NCBI RefSeq assembly: GCF_030540765.1
Contig: NZ_JAUOEL010000004.1
Coordinates: 1-64,000 of the forward strand
Source of the DNA: Flavivirga jejuensis
Lineage (GTDB): Bacteria > Bacteroidota > Bacteroidia > Flavobacteriales > Flavobacteriaceae
Direction: 5' to 3'
DNA: 64,000 nt
Shown: positions 49,503 through 59,557 of the stretch, one piece after another
Layout of the letters: each line of letters opens with the position of its first letter
How positions within the stretch are numbered: the stretch's first letter is position 1
The notes under the pieces: model-generated
What the model was told of the DNA's origin: nothing
What the model saw: the letters and a program-made list of their open reading frames with translations, nothing else
Databases searched by the model: none
Translations under genes and position numbers: made by a program

Positions 49503-50252
49503 ATGAAAAATTGGTTTAACCTTACCTTTAATAGCGTGTTTTTTTTCGCTTTATTAGCCTTGATAGTCATAAGTTTTTTAGTTGCTTTTGTTGGAAATTC
49601 ATTATTGCTAAAGTCTACAATGGCCTTGTTTATACCCGTTCTTTTAATTTTTTACCTTGTTAAGTATAAGTCTTTAGGTGGTGTCTTTATATCTTTTTTA
49701 TTTTTTTCTTTTCTTGGAGACATTTCTTTAACTTTTTTTTCAAATGAAAGTTTTGTTAAAATCTCTAGTATTCTATACTTCTTAAGCTATTTGTATTTAA
49801 TTGCTATAGCTGCACGTAAGTTTAAGGTGTTAGAAGTCGATAAATTAATAGGGGTATATCTATTGGGGGTCTTTTTAATTAATATGTTTTTCTTATATAC
49901 TTTGTATAGTGTATTAAAAGTAATTATTCCAGATAGTGAAGAGGTACTTTTATTTGGTTTGAAAAGTCTGGCGTTAATAATATTGGCTTTTGTTTCTTTT
50001 GGGGTTTATCTAAATACACAATCAAAACAATCTATATTGTTTTTAGTTGCTGTAATTTTTATAGCTTTTTCTTCTACTTTAAATTATATTAATCTTTACT
50101 ATTTATACCATTGGAGTTTTGAAATGCTTCATAGAGTACTTTATGGAATTGGTCTCTATTTTGTTTTTAGATATATTATTGAATATAACGAGCATAAGCA
50201 GAATATTTACGAGTTAAAGAAAAAATTTTCTTCAGATAATCTTTTCGTTTAA
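49503..50252 (+). CDS. multi-pass membrane protein, YhhN-like
   Basis: A 249-residue protein, about eight helices, paralogue in plan of 48100-48840. LLKSTMALFIPVLLIFYLVK and FLFFSFLGDISLTFF match the KP-LT and FS-x2-GD features of YhhN lysoplasmalogenase-like proteins. Its end overlaps by 4 nt the end of the convergent phosphatase gene. Confidence 0.6.
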   Translation: MKNWFNLTFNSVFFFALLALIVISFLVAFVGNSLLLKSTMALFIPVLLIFYLVKYKSLGGVFISFLFFSFLGDISLTFFSNESFVKISSILYFLSYLYLIAIAARKFKVLEVDKLIGVYLLGVFLINMFFLYTLYSVLKVIIPDSEEVLLFGLKSLALIILAFVSFGVYLNTQSKQSILFLVAVIFIAFSSTLNYINLYYLYHWSFEMLHRVLYGIGLYFVFRYIIEYNEHKQNIYELKKKFSSDNLFV

Positions 50253-51166
50253 ACTATTATTGAAGTTCCATTTGCAGACTTGTTTTTGGCTGAATCAAAG
50301 TAAAAATCAATCTTTCCAAGATTTATACCGTAACAGCCAACTTGGTTTACAAGCATATTTATTCCTTCAACGTTTTTAACGACCGTAGGTTTGGATAAAA
50401 AAGTATGTGTATGTCCTCCAATAATTAAATCAATATCTTTTGTAGCCGCAGCTAATTTTAAATCACTTATTTTGTTTGGCTCGTTTCTGTAATTGTATCC
50501 TAAATGTGATAAGCAAATTATTAAATCACATTGGGCTTCTTTTTTTAGTATTCTGGACATATCTTGAGAAACCTCAATGGGATCTATGTATTTGGTTTCT
50601 TTAAACATGGTTGGGTCAACTAAGCCGTTTAATTCGATTCCAATTCCAAAAACACCTATTTTGAGTCCATCCTTTTTAAATATTTTATAAGGTTTTGTGT
50701 GAGTATTCATTATGGTATTAGAGAAATCGTAATTAGCAGACACAAATTGGAATTTAGCATGCTCTAATTGCTCATATAAACCATCAATACCATTATCAAA
50801 ATCATGATTTCCTAAAGTGGCTGCATCATACTTTAGTTTGCTCATTAATTTAAATTCCAATTCGCCACCATAATAATTAAAATAAGGGGTGCCTTGAAAA
50901 ATATCTCCAGCATCTAGTAAAAGTGTATTTGGATTTTCGTTTCTAATAGATTCAATTAAACTAGCTCTTCTGGCAACGCCTCCTTTGTTTGCATTTCTAC
51001 CATCTTCGGGGCCAAAAGCATCAATATGACTATGCACATCGTTAGTATGTAGAATCGTTATTTTTTTAGTTGTAGCAGCGGTTGTAAAAGATTGTAACCC
51101 TAAACTACCCAATGTTACTAATGCTGTTCCTGCAGATGCTTGTTGTATAAAATCTCTACGTTTCAT
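50249..51166 (-). CDS. exported metallophosphatase (UshA N-domain type)
   Basis: A 305-residue calcineurin-like phosphoesterase. Twin-arginine-type start MKRRDFIQQASAGTALVTLG. Metal ligands in ILHTNDVHSHID, LLLDAGDIFQG, LGNHDFDNG and IIGGHTHTF. Corresponds to the catalytic half of 5'-nucleotidase/UshA; the other half is the separate gene 51174-51932 upstream, 7 bp away. Likely nucleotide or sugar-nucleotide hydrolysis in the periplasm. Confidence 0.92.
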   Translation of the reverse strand: MKRRDFIQQASAGTALVTLGSLGLQSFTTAATTKKITILHTNDVHSHIDAFGPEDGRNANKGGVARRASLIESIRNENPNTLLLDAGDIFQGTPYFNYYGGELEFKLMSKLKYDAATLGNHDFDNGIDGLYEQLEHAKFQFVSANYDFSNTIMNTHTKPYKIFKKDGLKIGVFGIGIELNGLVDPTMFKETKYIDPIEVSQDMSRILKKEAQCDLIICLSHLGYNYRNEPNKISDLKLAAATKDIDLIIGGHTHTFLSKPTVVKNVEGINMLVNQVGCYGINLGKIDFYFDSAKNKSANGTSIIV

Positions 51167-51173
51167 TTGCTCT

Positions 51174-51932
51174 TTATTTTATTTGAACGAATCTGTCATC
51201 AATTACTGGGTTAATGGTGTCAATTTTTTTGAAATTATCGATTAGAGCATTTCTAATTTTGTAATTTAAAACATAAAGGCTGTCATTCGTTTGAAAAAAA
51301 GTCATGTTATCACCACCATTATATAAATAATCGTTAGTGGCTACATAATATATCTTATCAGATTTAATAGCTTCTCCTTTTATTTTAGTTTCAATTATTT
51401 TACCATTTTCGTTTATTGTTAATTTAAGTTTGGATATAGGGTGTGCTTTCTTTTTTCGACATAAATAATTCACTAAACTATCAATTTGATTGCTTTTTAG
51501 AGCTACTACTACAATACTATTTTCAAAGGGCATTATTTCGTAAGCTGTTCTTTTTGTAACATGCCCTTTAGGTAAAATAGACCGAATACCTCCGTGATTA
51601 AGTAATACCATATCAATGTTTTTACCAGTTCTACTTTTAAAAACAGGATTGGCTTCGCTGTAAACAGCATCTGCCATAAAATTTCCAATAGCCGTATTAA
51701 ATAAGCCATCAGACTTGGAGTAGGTGTTAACAGAATAAGCTAAAACACTATCTAAATCTTTTTGAATATGATTTCTAAAGGGTTTTATATAAGATTCAAT
51801 TTCAGGGTCAACAAGCAGTGTGTCTGTAATTTGAATTAGCTTGCCTTCTATTTTTGTTGGCTCTAATTTAAGCTGCTTACAATTTAAAAAACTAAAAAAA
51901 TATAACAAAAAAATTAAATGTGTTAACCTCAT
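51174..51932 (-). CDS. 5'-nucleotidase C-terminal domain lipoprotein
   Basis: A 252-residue lipoprotein (lipobox FFSFLNC, Cys 18). It equals the substrate-binding C-domain of UshA: NTAIGNFMADAVYSE, MVLLNHGGIRSILPKGHVTK near 104-123, MPFENSIVVV and YYVATNDYLYNGGDNMTFF. No metal-binding half is present. Works presumably as a complex with 50249-51166. Confidence 0.9.
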   Translation of the reverse strand: MRLTHLIFLLYFFSFLNCKQLKLEPTKIEGKLIQITDTLLVDPEIESYIKPFRNHIQKDLDSVLAYSVNTYSKSDGLFNTAIGNFMADAVYSEANPVFKSRTGKNIDMVLLNHGGIRSILPKGHVTKRTAYEIMPFENSIVVVALKSNQIDSLVNYLCRKKKAHPISKLKLTINENGKIIETKIKGEAIKSDKIYYVATNDYLYNGGDNMTFFQTNDSLYVLNYKIRNALIDNFKKIDTINPVIDDRFVQIK

Positions 51933-51963
51933 ATCTAAAAGAATATTTTGAACGTACTTTTGT

Positions 51964-51971
51964 TATCTTTG
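51964..51971 (+). promoter_or_regulatory. -7 box before DUF6913-dapA
   Basis: TATCTTTG, exact TAnnTTTG, 19 bp before the ATG at 51990; TTTTG lies 13 bp upstream, closer than usual for a -33 box. Confidence 0.55.
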
Positions 51972-51989
51972 CGGAAAATATAAAGATAA

Positions 51990-52520
51990 ATGATTTTAAA
52001 GGGTTTTAAAGAAAAATCTAATAAAAAGCACTTGAACAAATTGTTATCAGAAAGACAAGTAAATGTTACTGATAAGAAGATTGAGAGCTTAGGTGTTATC
52101 TTGAATATTGATGAAATAGATGACTATGAGTTGTTTAGAGGCTTAGCGACTTCTTTAGGAATTCACGTTAATAAATTAAAGATTATAGCTTTTTCTGAAG
52201 ATGATAAAGATACCCCAACGGTATGGGATATTTGTTATAACCCTAAAGATATTGGGTGGAAAGGTGTCGTGAAAAATATAGAGTTACAGGAATTTCTAGA
52301 CATCAAATTTGATGCCTTGATCAATTACTATACAAAAGATATTTTAGAGTTAAAGTTGATTACTGCACATTCTAAATCACAATTTAAAATTGGCATTATA
52401 CAAAGTGATGAGCGTATAAACGATTTAATTATTAAAACGAAAATAAAAGAATTTAACGTATTTAAAGAAGAGATGATTAAATACCTAACCATATTAAATA
52501 AAATTAAGAATGAACAGTAA
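51990..52520 (+). CDS. DUF6913 protein
   Basis: A 176-residue cytoplasmic protein matching the flavobacterial DUF6913 family, usually just before dap[14 protein letters not shown] and [20 protein letters not shown] are recognisable. dapA starts 11 bp inside it, so they are coupled. Function unknown. Confidence 0.75.
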   Translation: MILKGFKEKSNKKHLNKLLSERQVNVTDKKIESLGVILNIDEIDDYELFRGLATSLGIHVNKLKIIAFSEDDKDTPTVWDICYNPKDIGWKGVVKNIELQEFLDIKFDALINYYTKDILELKLITAHSKSQFKIGIIQSDERINDLIIKTKIKEFNVFKEEMIKYLTILNKIKNEQ

Positions 52521-53388
52521 GTTTTTAGGAACTGGAGTTGCTTTGGTCACACCTTTTAAATCAGATTTGAGTGTAGACCATAGTGCCTTAGCAAATATTG
52601 TTAATTTCAATATTGATAATGGCACAGATTATCTTGTGATTTGTGGTACAACAGGAGAAAGTGTAACACTTACCAAACAAGAGAAAAAGGAAGTTGTAAA
52701 AACTATTTCTGAGGCCAACAGAGGTCGTTTACCTATGGTTTTAGGAATTGGAGGAAGTGATACTGCTCAGGTTATTGAAGAAATAAAAACAACAGATTTA
52801 AGTGGTATAGATGCTATTTTGTCTGTGTCTCCATATTACAGTAAACCAACTCAGGAAGGTATTTATCAGCACTTCAAAGCTATTTCTGAAGCATCACCAA
52901 TAGACATTATATTGTATAATGTTCCAGGGAGAACTTCAAAGAATATGGAAGCAGAAACGACAGTAAGATTGGCTAACGATTTTGATAATATTATAGCTGT
53001 TAAAGAAGCTGGGAACAATGTAGCTCAATATTTAGAGTTATTAAAGAGTAAACCAGAAGATTTTTTAATTATTTCGGGTGATGATGATTTGGCTTTAACT
53101 GTTGTTTTGGCAGGTGGAGCGGGAGTGATTTCTGTTATAGGGCAAGCGTTTCCTAAGGAATTTTCTGAAATGATCCGACTAGGTTTAAAATCTGAAGCAA
53201 AAGAAGCATACAAGCTTCATTTTAAATTGATGGATATTGTTAGCTATATCTTTGAGGAGAATAATCCAGCAGGAATTAAAGCTGTTTTCGAAGCGCTAAA
53301 TTTATGCCAAAATAATGTGAGATTACCACTGGTTCCAGCATCTAATCAGTTAAAAGAAAAAATCGGAGCTTTTGTAAATAAGTTTTAG
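52510..53388 (+). CDS. dapA: 4-hydroxy-tetrahydrodipicolinate synthase
   Basis: Condenses pyruvate with aspartate semialdehyde, first step of the lysine/DAP branch. Schiff-base Lys in [10 protein letters not shown] near 162; [11 protein letters not shown] near 45 and the active Tyr in [11 protein letters not shown] near 133. 292 residues, normal length. Confidence 0.97.
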   Translation: MNSKFLGTGVALVTPFKSDLSVDHSALANIVNFNIDNGTDYLVICGTTGESVTLTKQEKKEVVKTISEANRGRLPMVLGIGGSDTAQVIEEIKTTDLSGIDAILSVSPYYSKPTQEGIYQHFKAISEASPIDIILYNVPGRTSKNMEAETTVRLANDFDNIIAVKEAGNNVAQYLELLKSKPEDFLIISGDDDLALTVVLAGGAGVISVIGQAFPKEFSEMIRLGLKSEAKEAYKLHFKLMDIVSYIFEENNPAGIKAVFEALNLCQNNVRLPLVPASNQLKEKIGAFVNKF

Positions 53389-53416
53389 GACTGTTAAATA
53401 ATACTTAAACCTTATG

Positions 53417-53438
53417 ATAGCTGATTTTTAGCAGCTAT
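53417..53438 (+). terminator. possible terminator after dapA
   Basis: ATAGCTG/CAGCTAT arms with an 8-nt loop and a broken T-run; 28 bp past dapA. Confidence 0.5.
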
Positions 53439-53600
53439 TTTAGCTTTAAAATAATATTTTTTAAATCCATATTAATAACTTAATTTTGCATTCTGTTTAA
53501 AAACCTATGAAATAAGCATAAATTTAAAGTTTCGGTATAGCTCGAGATATTCAATAATGTGAATTACATTAGACTTTTTTAAAACAGTGAAAAACAACAG

Positions 53601-54431
53601 ATGAAGAAGCTTTTTTACACATTAATACTAGTTGCTATTTTTAGCGGTTGTAGCGAATATCAAAAGACATTGAAGTCTGAAAATATTGCTGACAAATTTA
53701 AAATAGGTGAGGCCCTTTATAAAGAAGGTAAATTTTCAAAAGCTAATAGACTTTTTGCTCAAATTGTACCAAAATATAGAGGAAAGCCGCAAGCTCAAAA
53801 ACTAATGTATTTGTATTCTAATTCATTTTATAAAATGAAAGATTACTATGTTGCAGGGTATCAGTTTGAGCGTTTTGTATCTAGCTACCCAGAAAGTGAG
53901 AAGTTAGAAGAAGCCTCTTTTTTAAGTGCAAAAAGTTATTATATGTTGTCTCCTATTTATAGTAAAGACCAAACGGAAACAAAAGAAGCTATTGAGAAAC
54001 TTCAAGAATTTATAAATTTATTCCCAGAGTCTGAATACCTTCCTGAAGCAAATAAATTAGTTAAAGAATTAGATTTTAAACTAGAAATGAAAGCATATAG
54101 TATTGCTAAACAATACAATCATATATCAGATTTTCCAGCATCTATAAAATCATTCGATAATTTTGTTTTCGATTTTCCAGGATCTACATTACGTGAAGAT
54201 GCTATGTTTTACAGATTAGATTCTGCCTATAAATTGGCTATGAATAGTAGAGAGTATAAAAAGACAATCGAAGGAACCATAGTACATTTAAAAAAGGAAC
54301 GTTTAGAAACGGCAAAAGAATATTATGCGTCATTTAAAAAGATTTATGTTAACCCTGAGTATATAGAAGCGGCTAATGTAATATCTGAAGACCTAGAGGA
54401 AGAATTAAAAAAATACAGCACTAAAAGTTAA
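53601..54431 (+). CDS. bamD: outer membrane protein assembly factor BamD
   Basis: Lipoprotein partner of BamA in outer-membrane protein insertion. Lipobox IFSGC (Cys 17), then TPR repeats (LYKEGKFSKANRLFAQIVPK near 39-58; GYQFERFVSSYPESEKLEEA near 94-113). 276 residues. It heads the bamD-rpoZ-coaBC-porD-recN cluster. A TAATTTTG box lies at 53481-53488, 113 bp before. Confidence 0.94.
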   Translation: MKKLFYTLILVAIFSGCSEYQKTLKSENIADKFKIGEALYKEGKFSKANRLFAQIVPKYRGKPQAQKLMYLYSNSFYKMKDYYVAGYQFERFVSSYPESEKLEEASFLSAKSYYMLSPIYSKDQTETKEAIEKLQEFINLFPESEYLPEANKLVKELDFKLEMKAYSIAKQYNHISDFPASIKSFDNFVFDFPGSTLREDAMFYRLDSAYKLAMNSREYKKTIEGTIVHLKKERLETAKEYYASFKKIYVNPEYIEAANVISEDLEEELKKYSTKS

Positions 54432-54437
54432 ATAACA

Positions 54438-54770
54438 ATGACAATGGATTTAAAGAAAACCAATGCTCCAGTTAATACAGTAACGTACGACAGAAATCAA
54501 ATTGACGAGCCAACAGAGAATATCTACGAGTCAATTTCTATAATCGCAAGACGTGCAGAGCAGATTAATACAGAGATTAAAAAAGAGCTTATTGATAAGT
54601 TAGAAGAATTTGCAACTTATAATGATAGTCTTGAAGAGATCTTTGAAAATAAAGAACAAATAGAGGTTTCTAAATTTTACGAAAAATTACCAAAACCTCA
54701 TGCATTGGCCGTTCAAGAATGGTTAACGGATAAAATTTATTTTAGAAATACTGAGGAGGATTCTCAGTAA
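54438..54770 (+). CDS. rpoZ: RNA polymerase omega-like subunit
   Basis: A 110-residue small protein, 6 bp after bamD. ENIYESISIIARRAEQINTE near 27-46 is the Rpb6/omega helix pair that clamps the beta' subunit. The Bacteroidota form is longer at the C-terminus than E. coli omega. The second ATG (MDLKK) is two codons on. Confidence 0.85.
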   Translation: MTMDLKKTNAPVNTVTYDRNQIDEPTENIYESISIIARRAEQINTEIKKELIDKLEEFATYNDSLEEIFENKEQIEVSKFYEKLPKPHALAVQEWLTDKIYFRNTEEDSQ

Positions 54771-54782
54771 TAATTTTTAAAA

Positions 54783-55991
54783 ATGTCAATATTAAGCGGC
54801 AAAAATATACTATTAGGCATCAGTGCTGGTATTGCCGCTTATAAAACTGCTTCACTAGTAAGGTTATTTATAAAAGCAGGCGCTAACGTAAAAGTAGTTA
54901 TGACGCCTTCTTCTAAAGAGTTTATAACACCTTTAACCTTATCAACACTTTCAAAACACCCAGTACATTCATCTTTCACAAATGATGATGATAACGCCGT
55001 ATGGAATAGTCATGTAGATTTAGGTTTATGGGCAGATGTTTTTGTAATTGCTCCAGCAACAGCTAATACACTTTCTAAAATGGTAAATGGTACAAGTGAT
55101 AACTTGCTGTTAGCTACCTATCTGTCGGCAAAATGTGTCGTGTATTTTGCGCCAGCTATGGATTTAGATATGTATAAACATCCAAGTACTCTTAATTCTT
55201 TCAATGCCTTAAAAGATTTTGGAAATATTATGATACCTGCTACAAGTGGTGAATTAGCAAGTGGTTTGGTTGGAGAAGGTAGAATGGCGGAGCCTGAAGA
55301 TATTGTTGCTTTTATTGAAAATGATATTTTAGACACATTACCTTTAAAAGGGAAAAAAGTACTTATAACTGCGGGACCTACCCATGAGGCTATAGATCCA
55401 GTTCGTTTTATAGGAAATCATTCGAGTGGTAAGATGGGATTTGAAATAGCTAAAGCAGCAGCAAATCTTGGAGCAGAGGTTATTTTAGTTACTGGTCCTA
55501 CACATCAAAAAGTATCGCATGCTTTAATACAGGTCTTTCCAGTTACTAGCGCACAAGAGATGTATGATTCTGTACATACATATTTTAAAAACGTAGATGT
55601 GGCGGTTCTTTCGGCAGCAGTAGCCGATTTTAAACCAAAAGAAGTCGCTTCTCAAAAAATAAAAAAGAAGGAACCAACGTTAACTTTAGAGTTAGAGAAA
55701 ACAAAAGATATTTTAGCCTCTTTGGGCGAGATAAAGAAAAATCAATATTTGGTTGGATTTGCATTAGAAACTAATGATGAAATTGAAAATGCAAAAGGAA
55801 AATTAAAAAGAAAGAATTTAAATTTAATTGTTTTAAATTCGTTAAATGATAAAGGTGCTGGTTTTAAAAATGATACCAATAAAGTTACTTTTATTGATGA
55901 TAAAGAAACAATTACCGAATTTAAGTTAAAGTCTAAAACAGAAGTAGCTAAAGACATATTAAATAAAATTATAGAAAAAATAGATGCGTAA
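54783..55991 (+). CDS. coaBC: phosphopantothenoylcysteine decarboxylase/synthetase
   Basis: Two steps of CoA synthesis. Flavoprotein decarboxylase half: LLGISAGIAAYKTASLVRLF and HVDLGLWADVFVIAPATANT with the active His; CoaB half: VLITAGPTHEAIDPVRFIGN near 192-211 and AAVADFKP near 278. 402 residues. 8-nt overlap with porD. Confidence 0.96.
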   Translation: MSILSGKNILLGISAGIAAYKTASLVRLFIKAGANVKVVMTPSSKEFITPLTLSTLSKHPVHSSFTNDDDNAVWNSHVDLGLWADVFVIAPATANTLSKMVNGTSDNLLLATYLSAKCVVYFAPAMDLDMYKHPSTLNSFNALKDFGNIMIPATSGELASGLVGEGRMAEPEDIVAFIENDILDTLPLKGKKVLITAGPTHEAIDPVRFIGNHSSGKMGFEIAKAAANLGAEVILVTGPTHQKVSHALIQVFPVTSAQEMYDSVHTYFKNVDVAVLSAAVADFKPKEVASQKIKKKEPTLTLELEKTKDILASLGEIKKNQYLVGFALETNDEIENAKGKLKRKNLNLIVLNSLNDKGAGFKNDTNKVTFIDDKETITEFKLKSKTEVAKDILNKIIEKIDA

Positions 55992-56871
55992 TATTCTGAT
56001 TATTTTAATATTTTGTTTGGGAGCTAAAGGTTTTTCGCAAGAACTAAATTGTAAAATTGTTGTGAATGCACAACAAACAGGAAACGAAAATTTCCCCATT
56101 TTTAAAACTTTAGAAAAGCAGCTAAATGAGTTTGTTAATAATACAAAATGGACTGATAAAACATTTAAAACACAAGAGCGTATAGATTGTAACATGATTA
56201 TAAATGTTACAAGTTATAGTGGAGAAGCGTTTCAAGCGTCTATTCAAGTGCAGTCTTCACGTCCTATTTTTGGTTCGTCATTTAGTACGCCAATCTATAA
56301 TTTAAATGATAAAGATTTTAGTTTTAGATATTTAGAATTTCAGAACCTAATTTTCAATCCCACGCAATTTGAATCTAATTTAGTATCAGTATTATCATTC
56401 CATGTTTATATGGTTTTAGCATTAGATGCCGATTCCTTTTCTAAAAAAGGAGGAGATGATTATTATAAACAAGCACAAACGATTGCAAATTATTCGCAAC
56501 AAGGTAATTTTAAAGGATGGAAATTAGAAGATGGCTTACAAAGCAGATTTGCACTTATAGATAATGTTCTGTCTCAAACCTTTAAAGAATATAGAGATGT
56601 TTTATATGTTTACCACAGAGAAGGCTTAGACATGATGAGTGAGAATGTAAAAACAGGAAAAGAAAAAGTAGGAGCATCTCTTATGTTATTCAAAACTATG
56701 AATAGCCGCAGACCTAACTCGTTTTTACTGCGTACCTTTTTTGATGCTAAGGCTGATGAAATAGAACAAATCTTTAGCGGGGGGCCTAATGTAAATGTGG
56801 CCAGTGTTAAGGAAACACTTCAAAAAGTAGCTCCGATGCATAATAGTAAATGGCAAAAGATTAAGTTTTAA
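55984..56871 (+). CDS. porD: type IX secretion protein PorD (DUF4835)
   Basis: A 295-residue exported protein (signal 1-19, ending GFSQE) of family DUF4835, linked to the type IX secretion system of Bacteroidota. NPTQFESNLVSVLSFHVYMV near 119-138 and GGDDYYKQAQTIANYS follow. Context with bamD and coaBC is typical. Precise role is unknown beyond a link with T9SS assembly. Confidence 0.87.
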   Translation: MRNILIILIFCLGAKGFSQELNCKIVVNAQQTGNENFPIFKTLEKQLNEFVNNTKWTDKTFKTQERIDCNMIINVTSYSGEAFQASIQVQSSRPIFGSSFSTPIYNLNDKDFSFRYLEFQNLIFNPTQFESNLVSVLSFHVYMVLALDADSFSKKGGDDYYKQAQTIANYSQQGNFKGWKLEDGLQSRFALIDNVLSQTFKEYRDVLYVYHREGLDMMSENVKTGKEKVGASLMLFKTMNSRRPNSFLLRTFFDAKADEIEQIFSGGPNVNVASVKETLQKVAPMHNSKWQKIKF

Positions 56872-56936
56872 GTGACTTCATATTTAAAAGGCTTTTTATT
56901 ATATTTATTTAGAAAAATTAAATACCAAAAATAGCA

Positions 56937-58589
56937 TTGTTAACCGCACTCTCAATAAAAAATTACGCTTTAATAGATACGCTTCATGTTGATTTTAATG
57001 ATGGGTTATCTATAATAACTGGAGAAACTGGAGCAGGAAAGTCTATACTTCTTGGAGGATTATCGTTAATTCTAGGAAAACGCGCCGATTTAAATAGTTT
57101 AAAAGATACCACCCAAAAATGTGTTATTGAGGCTGTTTTTGATATTTCCAGTTATAATTTGAAATCCCTTTTCAAAGCTGAAGATTTCGATTACGAATCG
57201 CAGACCATTATTCGTAGAGAGATATTACCTTCAGGGAAATCTAGAGCATTTGTAAACGATTCTCCTGTTAATTTAAGCAGCTTGCAATTATTAGGTGCCT
57301 GTTTAATTGATATCCATTCGCAACACCAAACTTTAGAACTTACAAGTAATGAGTTCCAGTTTCAAGTAATTGATGCGCTTGCTAACAATGATAAGGTTTT
57401 ACAGAATTATAAAGAAAAATTAAAAACATATAAAGCCCTTCAGAAAGAGCTAAAAGAACTTTTAGCTTTTCAAGCTGAGGCGATTAAAGAACATGATTAT
57501 AATTCGTTTTTATTAAATGAATTAGTAGAGGCTAATTTGGTTGATGGCGAATTAGAAACCTTAGAAGAAGAATACGAAACGCTCAATAACATTGAAGGGA
57601 TAAAAGAAAAATTAGATGAATCTTACCAATTATTAAGTGATGAAGAAGTAGGGGCTTTGTATACATTAACAACATTAAAAAATGCATTTCAAAAACTATC
57701 TGAGCTTTCATCTAAATATGAAAATTTATTTGGGAGAATTAATAGTAGTTTAATAGAAATGGATGATGTGTTTAATGAGGTTAATACTTTAAAAGACAAT
57801 TTAGAAGTAGACCCTGGCAGGTTAGAAACGGTTGATTCAAAATTAAAAATGATTCATAATTTACTTCAAAAACACGTAGCTGGTAATGTTTCTGAATTGA
57901 TTAAGATAAAAAACGAGCTCGAAGAAAAAGTTTCAGTCACAGAAAACTTAGATAGTACCATTCAGAAAAAACAATTAGAGATTGACTCTAAAACAACAGA
58001 GCTAAATACTATTTCTGAAACAATCCATAAAAGGCGTATCGAAGCAATTCCAAAGTTAAAAAAGCAATTAGAAAGTCTTTTAGTTAGTTTGGGAATGCCA
58101 AATGCCCAATTTAAAATAGAAACGACTTATAGCGATACTTTTTTTGCTAACGGAAAGGATGCATTATTATTTTTGTTTTCGGCAAATAAAGGTGGGAATT
58201 TTAACGAGCTTAAAAAAGCAGCTTCAGGTGGTGAGTTGTCAAGAATTATGCTGGCAATAAAATCAGTTTTATCAAAATATATAAAACTGCCTACGATTAT
58301 GTTTGATGAAATAGATACTGGAGTTTCTGGAGAAATATCAAATAAAATGGGAGATATTATGCTGGAGATGAGTAAAACAATGCAAGTATTTTCTATTACA
58401 CATTTACCGCAAATTGCAGCAAAAGGGCATTCGCATTTTAAAGTTTATAAAGAAGATATAAATAACACAACACAAACTAATCTTATAAAATTAAACCATG
58501 ATGAGCGGGTTGTAGAGATCGCTCAAATGTTAGGTGGTTTAGAAATGTCTTCATCTGCTATTGCGCATGCTAAAGAATTGTTGAATTAA
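56937..58589 (+). CDS. recN: DNA repair protein RecN
   Basis: SMC-like ATPase for double-strand break repair. Walker A ITGETGAGKSILLGGLSLIL near 28-47, the ABC-type signature LKKAASGGELSRIMLAIKSV near 427-446, Walker B PTIMFDEIDTGVSGEIS near 456. Coiled coil at about 150-380. The start is a TTG (LTALSIKNYALID follows); no ATG fits upstream. 550 residues. Confidence 0.95.
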   Translation: MLTALSIKNYALIDTLHVDFNDGLSIITGETGAGKSILLGGLSLILGKRADLNSLKDTTQKCVIEAVFDISSYNLKSLFKAEDFDYESQTIIRREILPSGKSRAFVNDSPVNLSSLQLLGACLIDIHSQHQTLELTSNEFQFQVIDALANNDKVLQNYKEKLKTYKALQKELKELLAFQAEAIKEHDYNSFLLNELVEANLVDGELETLEEEYETLNNIEGIKEKLDESYQLLSDEEVGALYTLTTLKNAFQKLSELSSKYENLFGRINSSLIEMDDVFNEVNTLKDNLEVDPGRLETVDSKLKMIHNLLQKHVAGNVSELIKIKNELEEKVSVTENLDSTIQKKQLEIDSKTTELNTISETIHKRRIEAIPKLKKQLESLLVSLGMPNAQFKIETTYSDTFFANGKDALLFLFSANKGGNFNELKKAASGGELSRIMLAIKSVLSKYIKLPTIMFDEIDTGVSGEISNKMGDIMLEMSKTMQVFSITHLPQIAAKGHSHFKVYKEDINNTTQTNLIKLNHDERVVEIAQMLGGLEMSSSAIAHAKELLN

Positions 58590-58593
58590 TTAG

Positions 58594-58601
58594 TATCTTT
58601 G
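58594..58601 (+). promoter_or_regulatory. -7 box before fabI
   Basis: TATCTTTG, exact TAnnTTTG, 47 bp before fabI and just beyond recN. No clear -33 element at normal spacing. Confidence 0.55.
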
Positions 58602-58648
58602 TGCGCTTATTAAAAAGTCTAACAACTAAATACATAAATTAAAAAGGA

Positions 58649-59467
58649 ATGTCATATAATTTATTAAAAGGTAAAAGAGGGATCATTTTCGGAGCATTGG
58701 ATTCTAATTCAATTGCTTGGAAAACGGCTGAACGTGTACATGAAGAAGGAGGAACATTTGTACTTACAAATGCACCGGTTGCCATGCGTATGGGAGAAAT
58801 AAATAAGTTAGCAGAAAAAACAGGCTCTCAAATTATTCCTGCTGATGCAACTTCTGAAGAAGATTTAAAAGATTTGGTTGAAAAATCAATGGAGATTTTA
58901 GGTGGTAAAATAGATTTTGTACTACATTCAATAGGCATGTCTATTAATGTTAGAAAAGGGAAGCACTATACAGACCAAAATTATACATGGACACAAAAAG
59001 GAACCGATGTTTCTGCCATGTCTTTCCATAAAGTTATGCAAACGCTTTATAAAGCAGATGCCATGAATGAATGGGGAAGTATTGTGGCTTTAACATATAT
59101 GGCTGCACAACGTGTTTTTCCAGATTATAATGATATGGCTGATAATAAGGCATATTTAGAAAGTATTGCACGTAGCTTTGGGTATTTCTTCGGACGTGAT
59201 AAAAATGTACGTGTAAACACAATTTCTCAATCACCTACACCAACCACCGCAGGAAATGGTGTTAAAGGTTTTGATGGATTTATAACTTATGCCGATAAAA
59301 TGTCACCATTAGGTAATGCAACAGCATTAGATTGTGCTAATTATACTGTGTCTTTATTCAGTGATTTAACAAAACGGGTAACGCTTCAAAATCTATTCCA
59401 CGATGGCGGATTTAGTAACATGGGAGTTACTAATGCTGTCATGGATGTTTTTATGAAAGAAGATTAA
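58649..59467 (+). CDS. fabI: enoyl-ACP reductase, FabI type
   Basis: Last step of the fatty acid elongation cycle; NADH-dependent. Active-site pattern Y-x9-Y-x6-K within LTYMAAQRVFPDYNDMADNK near 144-163, plus KNVRVNTISQSPTPTTAG near 186. 272 residues, full length. Followed by a strong terminator. As a FabI-type enzyme it is of the class targeted by triclosan. Confidence 0.95.
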   Translation: MSYNLLKGKRGIIFGALDSNSIAWKTAERVHEEGGTFVLTNAPVAMRMGEINKLAEKTGSQIIPADATSEEDLKDLVEKSMEILGGKIDFVLHSIGMSINVRKGKHYTDQNYTWTQKGTDVSAMSFHKVMQTLYKADAMNEWGSIVALTYMAAQRVFPDYNDMADNKAYLESIARSFGYFFGRDKNVRVNTISQSPTPTTAGNGVKGFDGFITYADKMSPLGNATALDCANYTVSLFSDLTKRVTLQNLFHDGGFSNMGVTNAVMDVFMKED

Positions 59468-59488
59468 AATATTTTAATATTGAAAATG

Positions 59489-59516
59489 AGCCACCCTTAA
59501 AACGGTGGCTTTTTTG
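59489..59516 (+). terminator. terminator of fabI
   Basis: Arms AGCCACC/GGTGGCT, A-rich loop and a TTTTTT run on the plus strand, 22 bp past fabI. Confidence 0.85.
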
Positions 59517-59557
59517 TTAGGTTTAATTACATTTGTATAATTGATGAATTTTGTGCT

